From positions 1,029,892 through 1,093,891 of the forward strand of contig NZ_BAAAFH010000022.1 of assembly GCF_039523435.1 (NCBI RefSeq): a stretch of 64,000 bases of DNA. The letters are read 5' to 3'. The DNA is from Wandonia haliotis (GTDB lineage: Bacteria > Bacteroidota > Bacteroidia > Flavobacteriales_D > Crocinitomicaceae). The translations under genes were made by a program, and so were the position numbers. Positions 33,646-41,869 of this stretch are shown piece by piece. How positions within the stretch are numbered: position 1 is the first letter of the stretch; each line of letters opens with the position of its first letter. The notes beneath the pieces are model-generated. The model ran no database searches. It had not been told where the DNA came from and was given only the letters and a program-made list of their open reading frames with translations.

Positions 33646-34400
33646 GATCCGACGATTGTAGTACCTGTAAGTTCCAAAAATAATTCCTCCAAAGAAGATC
33701 TGTCTTCATTTCGATCTATCAGATCTTTTGGATCACCAACCACCAGTTGCTTCCCATGATTAAGTATGGCTACACGATCACAAAAGATTTCAGCCTGTTC
33801 AAGATAATGGGAAGTGTACAAAATTGTCATTCCCTCCTCTTTATTTAGTTTCCGGAGCATTTCCATCATAACAGCCCGTGACTGCACATCCATCCCTTCG
33901 GTCGGTTCATCGAGAATTAAAACCTCAGGTTGATGGAGAATTCCACCCAATAAATTTACTCTTCGCTTCATTCCTCCCGAGTAGGTTTTAACCGGTTTAT
34001 CTTTAACTTCTGTAAGTCCAAACTGCCGGATACGATAATCAACCTTCTCCTTCAACTCTTCTCCCGTCATTCCGTACATTCTGCCAATGTACAACAAGTT
34101 ATCTTCTGCCGATAAAGATGGATAAAGCGCTATTTCCTGTGGAACAACACCTAACTTGTATTTGATCGATTCGAGATCTGTTTTTAAATCCAGACCTGCA
34201 ATAGTTACTTTTCCGGATGTGAGGGGCAGGATTCCGCTTAAAATTGAAAATAGCGTTGTCTTTCCGGCTCCATTGGGTCCTAAAACCCCAAACACCTCTC
34301 CTTCAACAATGGTAAGGTTCAATCCATCCAATGCGTTCTTGTCGGCATTTCGGTAATGCTTACAAAGATTCTCTATCGAAATTATCAAGCTATTGTTCAT
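33642..34400 (-). CDS. ABC transporter ATP-binding subunit
   Basis: A 252-residue ABC ATPase with Walker A GPNGAGKTT (41-49), Q-loop VVPQEIALYP, signature YSGGMKRRVN (140-149), Walker B VLILDEPTEGMD (160-171) and the H-switch in TILYTSHYLEQAE. The 'GMKRRVNL' signature and the DEPTEGMD context are typical of ABC-2 exporters (NodI/DrrA-like). First gene of the six-gene leftward operon and coupled to the permease by a 4-base overlap. A near-consensus -7 box, TAAATTCG on the minus strand, lies about 25 bases upstream of its start. Confidence 0.95.
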   Translation of the reverse strand: MNNSLIISIENLCKHYRNADKNALDGLNLTIVEGEVFGVLGPNGAGKTTLFSILSGILPLTSGKVTIAGLDLKTDLESIKYKLGVVPQEIALYPSLSAEDNLLYIGRMYGMTGEELKEKVDYRIRQFGLTEVKDKPVKTYSGGMKRRVNLLGGILHQPEVLILDEPTEGMDVQSRAVMMEMLRKLNKEEGMTILYTSHYLEQAEIFCDRVAILNHGKQLVVGDPKDLIDRNEDRSSLEELFLELTGTTIVGS

Positions 34401-34494
34401 GGATTTACCCCGGTTACAGCTGCGAATTTACCATTTATTCCGTCAATATCTTCTCTTTACACGGATTGTTGGGTCATCACATCTACCTAAAACT

Positions 34495-34502
34495 TATTTT
34501 TG
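34495..34502 (+). promoter_or_regulatory. -7 promoter element for the HAD gene
   Basis: TATTTTTG matches TAnnTTTG; a TTG lies 23 bases upstream (34469-34471). Leader about 40 bases to ATG 34546. Confidence 0.45.
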
Positions 34503-34545
34503 TCAATATTCTCAAACAGGATTTCCTGTAGAAAACGTTGCAACA

Positions 34546-35181
34546 ATGAAAATACACTCTTTACTGAATACGCCCGTAGAAACTATCATTTTTGATTTGG
34601 GAGGTGTTATACTGAATATCGATTACCAATTGACAATAGATGCCTTTAATCAACTGGGGATTGATAACTTCGGGCAGTTATACACACAAGCTTCACAAGA
34701 AGGTGTTTTTGATGATTTTGAACGGGGAGACATCGGAGAAAAGGCTTTTCTTGATTACCTGACAGAACATTTACCCAATCACATAACAGAAGAGCAAATA
34801 ATTCGTGCCTGGAATGCTATGCTGCTGGATTGGGATATGAGAAAGTTTGAATTACTCAACCGACTTCGTCCCGATTACAAAACAGTTCTTTTGAGTAATA
34901 CAAATTCCATTCACGAACAGGCTTTTCTCTACTCACTAAAACAAGAAACCGGTTTTTCAAAATTGGACAACCATTTTGACCGGGTCTTTCTTTCCCATCA
35001 GATCCGACGAAGAAAACCTGATACAGAAGCTTTTCAATATGTTTTGGATGCTATTGGTACAGATGCCCCAAATACATTATTCATTGATGATTCTATCCAA
35101 CACATTGAAGGAGCGAAAAAAATTGGGATACAAACGTACCATATTACTCAAAAGGACGAGATACTTCAGCTCTTTTCCTGA
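34546..35181 (+). CDS. HAD-superfamily phosphatase, YihX-like
   Basis: A 211-residue HAD hydrolase: motif I is IIFDLGGVILNID (nucleophile Asp17), motif II is VLLSNTNS, motif III Lys in RRRKPDTEAF, motif IV LFIDDSIQHIEGA. The FDLGGV form of motif I is typical of the YihX/epoxide-hydrolase-N-terminal branch, whose E. coli member is an alpha-D-glucose-1-phosphate phosphatase; the substrate here is not known. I use the ATG at 34546, after a promoter, rather than a longer frame from 34393 that would run into the divergent ABC gene. Its 3' end overlaps mce by 16 bases. Confidence 0.88.
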   Translation: MKIHSLLNTPVETIIFDLGGVILNIDYQLTIDAFNQLGIDNFGQLYTQASQEGVFDDFERGDIGEKAFLDYLTEHLPNHITEEQIIRAWNAMLLDWDMRKFELLNRLRPDYKTVLLSNTNSIHEQAFLYSLKQETGFSKLDNHFDRVFLSHQIRRRKPDTEAFQYVLDAIGTDAPNTLFIDDSIQHIEGAKKIGIQTYHITQKDEILQLFS

Positions 35182-35567
35182 CACAATTCAACAAGAACAC
35201 CATCTGTTGATTTCGGATGCAGGAATGCGATGCGCTTATTGTCCGCACCATCTTTAGGTGTCATCGAAATCAGTTCAAATCCCTCTGCCACCAGTCGTTC
35301 CATTTCTTTCTCAATATCTGTCACATCATAAGCAATATGGTGTATTCCCTTTCCTTTACGATCCAGGAAGCGGGCAATCGGGCTCTCCGGATTAGAAGCT
35401 TCCAACAACTCAATTTTCGAATCTCCTATAGCAAAGAATGCAGTCTTCACTCCTTCGGAAGCTACTTCTTCAATCTTGTAGCATTTCGTATTTAATAACT
35501 TCTCATAAACAGGGATTGAAGCCTCAAGGCTTTCCACTGCAATTCCAAGGTGTTCAATCTTATTCAT
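35166..35567 (-). CDS. mce: Methylmalonyl-CoA epimerase
   Basis: A 133-residue glyoxalase-fold enzyme that interconverts (R)- and (S)-methylmalonyl-CoA, linking propionyl-CoA to succinyl-CoA through the mutase. The N-terminal IEHLGIAVESLEASIPVYEKLL and HHIAYDV motifs hold the metal-binding histidines; DGVLVELCQ supplies the last ligand. These match the epimerase better than other glyoxalases. I start at the ATG at 35567, the start used in the family. Convergent with the HAD gene (16-base overlap). Confidence 0.93.
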   Translation of the reverse strand: MNKIEHLGIAVESLEASIPVYEKLLNTKCYKIEEVASEGVKTAFFAIGDSKIELLEASNPESPIARFLDRKGKGIHHIAYDVTDIEKEMERLVAEGFELISMTPKDGADNKRIAFLHPKSTDGVLVELCQEKS

Positions 35568-35601
35568 TCGTGTTCTTTTACACAACAAAGATACTAAAAA
35601 C

Positions 35602-35634
35602 AAAAACGGCCTTCCATAAACCGGAAAGCCGTTT
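35602..35634 (-). terminator. Intrinsic terminator for the T9SS-like secreted protein
   Basis: AAACGGCCTTCC (35604-35615) and GGAAAGCCGTTT (35623-35634) form a 12-bp stem with one mismatch. Read on the minus strand it is followed by TTTTTG. It follows the gene at 35654-36454. Confidence 0.7.
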
Positions 35635-35653
35635 CATAACAATATTTCTATAT

Positions 35654-36454
35654 TTATCCGCGGATAAACTTCTCGTTCTTATTATCGTAATTGATATAGT
35701 ACGCTCCTTTTTTAAGGTTCGAACAATCTACTTCTGTACCAACACCTTTCTTAACGATATTTCCGTAAGCGTCATAAATCTCATACTTTGTTTCGAAAGC
35801 GCTTCCGTTCGCATCAAACTTGATAATGGTCTTAACTTTCTTTGGAGAGAATTCGATTTCTGGAATTGATGAATCAGTAAATGTAATTTCCTGAGAAGTT
35901 CTTTTCTTTCCTGAATGGTCAATCTGAACAACACGCACTTTATTCTCTCCGGAATGTGGTGTAATTTTAAACTCGTATGAGTTTGACCCAGGAGTTCCGA
36001 TTCCGTCAACTTCACCTGCGTTCACCCATTTGTTCCATCTGTGTTGCTCAATAATAAAAGGGAGTTTACCTTGTTCTCCTGTCGTTGTCCACTTTAACAA
36101 TCCGTTTGTAGAGCTTGTGATCTCTGCAACTTCAAATGTGCTTCGCGGCAATAAGACTTCAGGATTCAGAATTTTAGGCTTACATCCGGGACCATGCTCT
36201 ATAACAATAAAAACAGGATCTCCTTTCTTTAATCCGTAAACAGCAAAATTGATTTCAAAGGCACTTTGGTTTACACTACCCGGCATTACATCTCCGTTAA
36301 CGGTAACGCGTGTCGCACAAAAACCAAATCCATCTTCATCTTCGGGGTTCTGTACGTATAAATTTTTTCCCTGATAACTTCCTTCAATGGACAAATTTGC
36401 CAATGAAAATAAAGAGATCAAAGAAACACCAACAGTCAAAATTAGGTTTTTCAT
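35654..36454 (-). CDS. Secreted protein with degenerate T9SS-type tail
   Basis: A 266-residue protein with a signal peptide (LTVGVSLISLFSLANL) and two beta domains; the first (25-115) has GFGFCATRVTV and ends before PGCKPKIL, the second (about 118-200) looks like a fibronectin-type fold. The last 70 residues (from about 195; YEIYDAYGNIVKKGVG, then GAYYINYDNKNEKFIRG) resemble the Por_Secre_tail: a strand, a turn, and the final GxYxxxx-K-x-x-R. This suggests type IX secretion. Function unknown. Confidence 0.7.
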   Translation of the reverse strand: MKNLILTVGVSLISLFSLANLSIEGSYQGKNLYVQNPEDEDGFGFCATRVTVNGDVMPGSVNQSAFEINFAVYGLKKGDPVFIVIEHGPGCKPKILNPEVLLPRSTFEVAEITSSTNGLLKWTTTGEQGKLPFIIEQHRWNKWVNAGEVDGIGTPGSNSYEFKITPHSGENKVRVVQIDHSGKKRTSQEITFTDSSIPEIEFSPKKVKTIIKFDANGSAFETKYEIYDAYGNIVKKGVGTEVDCSNLKKGAYYINYDNKNEKFIRG

Positions 36455-36651
36455 AGTATGTGTCTGAGCCTAATGTATTAAACAGTCGCAATATTACTGC
36501 GTATTTTTTTAATTTCCAAAAGAATCCAAAATATTTCAGATATCCTTTAACGTTCTCAAATTTACCACGAATATCGCAATTTATCAGATAAAATAAAGTT
36601 ATTCCAACAATTTTTTCTTATTCTTGTGAGGAAATTGAAACTCCTAACTCA

Positions 36652-38406
36652 ATGAATAAATGGTTTTTGTGGTCTTTTGTCTCTTTGATTACCACCTGTT
36701 TTTTCACTTCTTGTAACGAAACCGGTACGGATCAGATTAAGGATTCAAAAGAAACACTCGCTACTTTTAAAATGGTAGTGGACCAGTATCCACAAACTTT
36801 TCTGGTTCGGGATGTTAAAGATTACTACACTTCTATTGTTGTAAATCAGGTGATTGAAGGATTGGTCAAGCTTGATCCTAAAACACTACGCCCCGAAGGA
36901 GCAGTTTCGGAAAAATGGGAGGTGTCCGAAGACGGACTTACTTATACTTTTTACTTACGCGACAACGTTTTTTTTCATGATCATTCCTGTTTTAAAGAAG
37001 GAAAAGGAAGGAAGTTAAATGCACAAGATATTCAGTACACATTTGAGCTGATTTGTACGAAAAATGAAGATGGACAAGCCAGTCACGGATACAGTTCTAT
37101 TCTTAAAGAAACTTTGGACGGTGCGGAAGATTTCTTTGAGGGAAAGACGAAATCCATAAGTGGAATATCCATAAGCGGAGACTATACCATCTCTTTAAAG
37201 ATCAAACGACCTGACCTGAATTTCCCGGCAAAATTGTCCCTTACCAATTTCGGAATAGTTGCACGTGAAGTAGTCGAATGTGGAAAAGAAACAGATCTGA
37301 TAGGAACCGGCCCCTTCCGCTACGGATATGATTCTGATGATGGAACACCTTTCATTGCACTCGTCAAAAATCCGGAATACTATCTGAAAGATGAAAACGG
37401 AATTCAACTCCCCTATCTGGATACTGTTATGATTTACGTTCAGAACAACCAGCTTGAACAACTGGATTTGTTTGAAAGAGGAAAAGTACACTATATAGAG
37501 AACATCCCTCCCAGCAGAATTACACATGTTCTCGAAGATAGAATACAGGACTTTAGTGGTGAGCCTCCTCTTATGAAACTCACCAATGATCCCTTACTCA
37601 GCACTCAATACTATTCACTGAACATCAACTCTCCTGCTCTTAAAGACAAGCGTGTACGCCAGGCACTTAATTACGCTATAGATCGGGACAGAATACTTAG
37701 CAATGTTTTAAAAAGTTCCCCGCAATCAGGTATCTACGGGATTGTCCCGCCTCTTCCGAAATTACTTCCCGGATATGACTTCTCCGGAGTAAAAGAAAAA
37801 GGCTACAGCTATGATCCGGAAAAAGCCCGAGAGTTGTTGGCAGAAGCCGGATTCCCAAATGGGAAAGGCTTTCCGACACTTACTCTGAAATTCAATACCG
37901 GTACTATTCACTCAGCCGTAGCCGATGAGTTTAGAAAACAAATGGCCAAGGAATTGGGAATTAATGTCAACCTGGAAGGACTTTCTTTCGAGGATCGTCT
38001 GTCTGATGAAACGATGGCCAAGGGAGATCTGTTCCGAACTGCCTGGTACGCGGATTATATCGGCGCTGAGAGTTTCCTGATGAATTTTTACGGAAAGTTT
38101 GTTCCGGACGATATAAATACTCCTTCTCATGTAAATTCATCCCGCTATCAAAATGAACAGTTTGACGAATTGTTCGAAAAAGCTCAGAAAGAAAAAAATA
38201 TCGAACAAAGAAACCGGCTTTTTTCAGAAGCAGAAAAAATTATGCTCGAAGATGCCCCTCTTATTGTACTCTGGTATAATGAGCAATTTATGCTTCAATA
38301 TTATAATGTAAGGAACCTGGAAACCAACTCTATTCTGTATCTGGATCTCACAAAAGTACGCGTCAAAGATTGGACTAAAGAAGAGTTTAATCGTCTTCAT
38401 CCGTAA
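36652..38406 (+). CDS. Peptide-type ABC substrate-binding lipoprotein (SBP family 5)
   Basis: A 584-residue lipoprotein (lipobox CFFTSC, Cys21) of the SBP_bac_5/OppA-like family. The family features are present: GLVKLDPKTLRPEGAVSEKW, TYTFYLRDNVFFHDHS, LNAQDIQYTFE, and YYSLNINSPALKDKRVRQAL with the YAIDRDRI segment. Such proteins bind peptides, sugars or nickel complexes. No ABC permease or ATPase of that transporter type is near; instead a TonB receptor follows 52 bases later, so this lipoprotein may work with that receptor. It could alternatively feed an ABC importer elsewhere in the genome. Confidence 0.88.
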   Translation: MNKWFLWSFVSLITTCFFTSCNETGTDQIKDSKETLATFKMVVDQYPQTFLVRDVKDYYTSIVVNQVIEGLVKLDPKTLRPEGAVSEKWEVSEDGLTYTFYLRDNVFFHDHSCFKEGKGRKLNAQDIQYTFELICTKNEDGQASHGYSSILKETLDGAEDFFEGKTKSISGISISGDYTISLKIKRPDLNFPAKLSLTNFGIVAREVVECGKETDLIGTGPFRYGYDSDDGTPFIALVKNPEYYLKDENGIQLPYLDTVMIYVQNNQLEQLDLFERGKVHYIENIPPSRITHVLEDRIQDFSGEPPLMKLTNDPLLSTQYYSLNINSPALKDKRVRQALNYAIDRDRILSNVLKSSPQSGIYGIVPPLPKLLPGYDFSGVKEKGYSYDPEKARELLAEAGFPNGKGFPTLTLKFNTGTIHSAVADEFRKQMAKELGINVNLEGLSFEDRLSDETMAKGDLFRTAWYADYIGAESFLMNFYGKFVPDDINTPSHVNSSRYQNEQFDELFEKAQKEKNIEQRNRLFSEAEKIMLEDAPLIVLWYNEQFMLQYYNVRNLETNSILYLDLTKVRVKDWTKEEFNRLHP

Positions 38407-38458
38407 TTTTTTCCGCAGAATTTTTCATATTTACCCTCTTAACATGCAATGAACTGCT

Positions 38459-40906
38459 ATGAAATTAATTGTATTTTGTGCGTTTTTGGCAATCGCATTA
38501 ACCACTCATTCGCAAATTACGCAGAGTGTCCGCGGGAGGGTTGCCGATGTAGAAACTCAGGTTCCGCTTACGGGAGCACGCATACAAGTATTGACTGAAG
38601 ACACCACACTTGTTTTAGGCGCTGCAGCTGATGTCAACGGAGAGTTTCAGATTCCACAGGTTCCAATAGGGAAACACACATTAAAAACGACCTTTCTTGG
38701 ATACGAACCCTCTTTCCAACCGATACAGGTTAATTCCGGTAGAGAAACAGTTGTCACAATTTTTCTACTTGAAAAAGCGGTAGAGACAACCGAAGTGGTG
38801 GTTACAGCGAGAGCTCAGGATCAACCTATTAATGAAATGGCTACAATATCCGCTCAACAGTTTTCAATTGAAGAGACAGAACGTTATGCAGGTTCCCGGG
38901 CAGACCCCGCAAGAATGGCTTCTAATTTTGCAGGAGTACAGGGTGCAGATGACTCCCGCAATGATATTATCGTACGTGGAAACTCGCCCCTGGGTCTCTT
39001 GTGGCGTGTGGAAGGAATTGATATCCCTAACCCGAATCACTTCGCTATTTCAGGATCAACAGGTGGACCGGTTTCTATTCTTAACAACAAATTTCTGGAT
39101 AATTCCGATTTCTTTATGTCCGCCTTCCCGGCTCAGTACGGAAACAGTCTTTCCGGTGTTTTTGATCTGAATTTGAGACGCGGTAATACAGAGCGACATG
39201 AATTTACAGGACAATTCGGTTTCTTAGGTACAGAAGTACTTATGGAAGGTCCCCTTTCTTCAAAATCACGGGCAAGTTATTTGTTTATGGGGAGGTACTC
39301 CACGCTATCTATGTTTCAGGCATTAGGAATAAAGATTGGAACCAGCGCTGTTCCACAATATGGCGATATGGCATTTAAATTGAATTTCCCTCTGAAAAAA
39401 GGTGGTCAACTTTCGGTTTGGGGAATGGGCGGAATGAGTGCGATTGAAATCATGATTAGTGATCAGACAGAACTTACAGAAGAACTTTATGGAGAAGGAG
39501 ATCGTGATCAGTACTTTTCAACTGCTATGGCAGTTGGAGGTATTACGTACAAAAAACCTTTAAACGATAAGACCTTTCTACATGCAACACTTGGTGCTTC
39601 CTACGAACGTCAGAAATCCCATCACGATATTACCTGGAGAACTCTTGATACAACGATCGTAGATGGAGAAGAAAGCTATAGGATTAACCTTGACTCACTT
39701 TACCAGTTAATGGGATATACGTTTGAAGTTACCCGCCTTACCTCTCACGTATCCTTTAATCACAAAATCAATAGAAGACATCTTATCAAGTTTGGATTCA
39801 ACGCAGAATTACAGCATCAGAAAATGAATGACTCAGTTCTATATGATATCCACATTGCAGACAATTTTAAGATGCGTTGGGACTACAAAGGTTTCGCTAC
39901 ATTACTTCAGCCTTTCTTTCAGTGGAAATACCGAATTTCGGATCGCATGAACCTCGTTGCAGGATTGCATAGTCAATATTACAGCATGAGCAACAGTTGG
40001 TCGTATGTGGAACCACGCATCGGTTGGGACTGGACGCTGAAGAAAGGAAACAAAATAAAATTTGGTGCAGGGATGCATAGTCAGACCCAACCCCTCTATC
40101 TGTACACCTATCACCAATCTGATAAAAACGGAAACAATGTACTCATCAATAAAAACATGGATTTCTCCAGAAGTGTCCACGTTGCAGCCGGTTATCAGAA
40201 ATCGTTCCGCAGCAAAATGCGTATAGCAGCAGAAATCTATTACCAGCATTTGTATAATATTCCTGTAGAGCGAACACCTTCTGCATTCTCGCTCAACAAT
40301 ATGGGATCAGGTTTTCAACGCTTTTTCCCGGACTCACTGGTTAACGAAGGAATTGGAAAAAACTACGGAATTGAATTAACGCTTGAAAAGTATTTTGACC
40401 GCAGTTTTTTCTTCCTCATTACGGGATCTCTTTTTGACTCAAAATATCAGGGAAGTGATAAAATCTGGCGAAACACAGATTACAATGCAACATTTGCTAC
40501 AAATTTAGTTGTCGGAAAAGAGTTTCAGATCAATGAAAAGAATATGATCTCCGTAGGAACTAAAATTACATACGCAGGCGGTAGACGCTACGGATATGTA
40601 GACATAGCTGCTTCGAATCAGGTACAGGAAATTGTCTTTCTGGATTCAGCTTATAACGAACGTCAATTCAGAAATTACTTCCGGATGGATTTGAAAATTC
40701 TATACCGACTAAATGCTAAAAAGGTAACGCATGAGATTGGGCTTGACCTCGTAAATATTCTGAACACAAGGAACCTTCTAAGTCTTGCGTATGCACCAAG
40801 TCTTACTGACCCAACGGCAGAACCTTTGGCAGAACGGACACAATTAGGTTTCCTTCCGATATTTTATTACCGGATCGACTTCAGGATTCAGCGGAAGAAC
40901 AAATAA
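38459..40906 (+). CDS. TonB-dependent outer-membrane receptor
   Basis: An 815-residue receptor: signal peptide (FCAFLAIALTTHS), a carboxypeptidase-regulatory-like N-domain (residues about 22-105, VRGRVADVETQVPLTGARI), a plug domain (110-225, IVRGNSPLGLLWRVEGIDI) and a C-terminal barrel ending IDFRIQRKN. The terminal residue is lysine rather than an aromatic. It shares its barrel type with other Bacteroidota receptors but lacks the SusD partner, so it is not a SusCD glycan uptake system. It follows the SBP gene by 52 bases. Ligand unknown. Confidence 0.9.
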   Translation: MKLIVFCAFLAIALTTHSQITQSVRGRVADVETQVPLTGARIQVLTEDTTLVLGAAADVNGEFQIPQVPIGKHTLKTTFLGYEPSFQPIQVNSGRETVVTIFLLEKAVETTEVVVTARAQDQPINEMATISAQQFSIEETERYAGSRADPARMASNFAGVQGADDSRNDIIVRGNSPLGLLWRVEGIDIPNPNHFAISGSTGGPVSILNNKFLDNSDFFMSAFPAQYGNSLSGVFDLNLRRGNTERHEFTGQFGFLGTEVLMEGPLSSKSRASYLFMGRYSTLSMFQALGIKIGTSAVPQYGDMAFKLNFPLKKGGQLSVWGMGGMSAIEIMISDQTELTEELYGEGDRDQYFSTAMAVGGITYKKPLNDKTFLHATLGASYERQKSHHDITWRTLDTTIVDGEESYRINLDSLYQLMGYTFEVTRLTSHVSFNHKINRRHLIKFGFNAELQHQKMNDSVLYDIHIADNFKMRWDYKGFATLLQPFFQWKYRISDRMNLVAGLHSQYYSMSNSWSYVEPRIGWDWTLKKGNKIKFGAGMHSQTQPLYLYTYHQSDKNGNNVLINKNMDFSRSVHVAAGYQKSFRSKMRIAAEIYYQHLYNIPVERTPSAFSLNNMGSGFQRFFPDSLVNEGIGKNYGIELTLEKYFDRSFFFLITGSLFDSKYQGSDKIWRNTDYNATFATNLVVGKEFQINEKNMISVGTKITYAGGRRYGYVDIAASNQVQEIVFLDSAYNERQFRNYFRMDLKILYRLNAKKVTHEIGLDLVNILNTRNLLSLAYAPSLTDPTAEPLAERTQLGFLPIFYYRIDFRIQRKNK

Positions 40907-41809
40907 TCAGGAAACTCTTTTTTTCCGCTCTTTTCTCCCGGTTCTGTATTGCCAGAGACCATTAAAAAATACGGCTGCAAGAATAATAGAACTGCCCAGA
41001 TAAAAAGACGCATCCATTACTTCTTCATTCGGGAAAAGTAATACAGCCATAATCATGGTGTATATTGGCTCCAGATTGATGCTTAAACTAACAGTGAAGG
41101 CTCCGAGGTATTTTGTTGCATCAACAGCAATAATAAATGCCAGTGAAGTACAAATGATCCCTAAAAACAAAAGATTTCCTATATTCTCAGACGAAACATT
41201 GAATAAATCCCTATTTAATTCTCCCTGAAAAAGAAGAATTCCGGTCATCACCACAAAACCGCTTATCAACTCAATAAAGGACAACTGTGAAGAAGGAACC
41301 TTATCCACAAGTACTGAGTTAGAAACCGAGAATAAAGCCGCCAGAAAAGCAGCCAGTAACCCTACTAAAATGGCACTGATGTGTTCAAATTCAACCGTAA
41401 GTATAAAAGAGATTCCAAACACGATGACAACTCCCAAAAGCACTTCTACCCAGGAAACCCGTCGTTTTCTCATCAGAGGTTCCAGCCAGGAAACATGAAG
41501 TGTTGTCGTGGAAAGACAGATAATTCCAATCGAAACGGAGGACATTTTTATACTTTGAAAAAATGCATACCAATGCAACCCTACGACTGCGCCGACAGCG
41601 ACAATTTTCCAAAAAACTTTTTTCTCGATTTTAACAACCGGTCGTTTCAGCAACCAGATAAAAAGTCCCAGCGAAACAAAAGCAATCAACAGACGATACC
41701 AGACCAGTTCTGTTGAAGACAATGTTATTGCCCTTCCCATAATTCCAGTATACCCCCAGACAATAACTACCAGGTGAATGAGGATCAGATATTGTTGCCT
41801 TTTCGTCAT
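40907..41809 (-). CDS. EamA/DMT-family transporter
   Basis: A 300-residue protein with ten membrane helices and two EamA repeats (about 8-135 and 148-285). It ends in a positively charged GRKERKKR tail. The superfamily exports amino acids and other metabolites, but the substrate cannot be inferred. I use the ATG at 41809 (MTKRQQYLILI); a start 12 bases upstream is possible. Its stop abuts the TonB receptor stop with no gap. Confidence 0.85.
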   Translation of the reverse strand: MTKRQQYLILIHLVVIVWGYTGIMGRAITLSSTELVWYRLLIAFVSLGLFIWLLKRPVVKIEKKVFWKIVAVGAVVGLHWYAFFQSIKMSSVSIGIICLSTTTLHVSWLEPLMRKRRVSWVEVLLGVVIVFGISFILTVEFEHISAILVGLLAAFLAALFSVSNSVLVDKVPSSQLSFIELISGFVVMTGILLFQGELNRDLFNVSSENIGNLLFLGIICTSLAFIIAVDATKYLGAFTVSLSINLEPIYTMIMAVLLFPNEEVMDASFYLGSSIILAAVFFNGLWQYRTGRKERKKRVS

Positions 41810-41869
41810 GATAATTTGCAAATGTAGTTCATTTTACATCGCAAAAACAATCCATACAATAAACCAAAG

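Noticed and set aside
28255..34400. Flexirubin, aryl polyene or dialkylresorcinol cluster
   Set aside because: There is no ketosynthase, no DarA/DarB-type enzyme and no ammonia lyase; the set has a single ACP with a condensation enzyme.
34393..34545. 51-residue N-terminal extension of the HAD protein
   Set aside because: It lies upstream of the likely promoter at 34495-34502 and overlaps the start of the divergent ABC operon.
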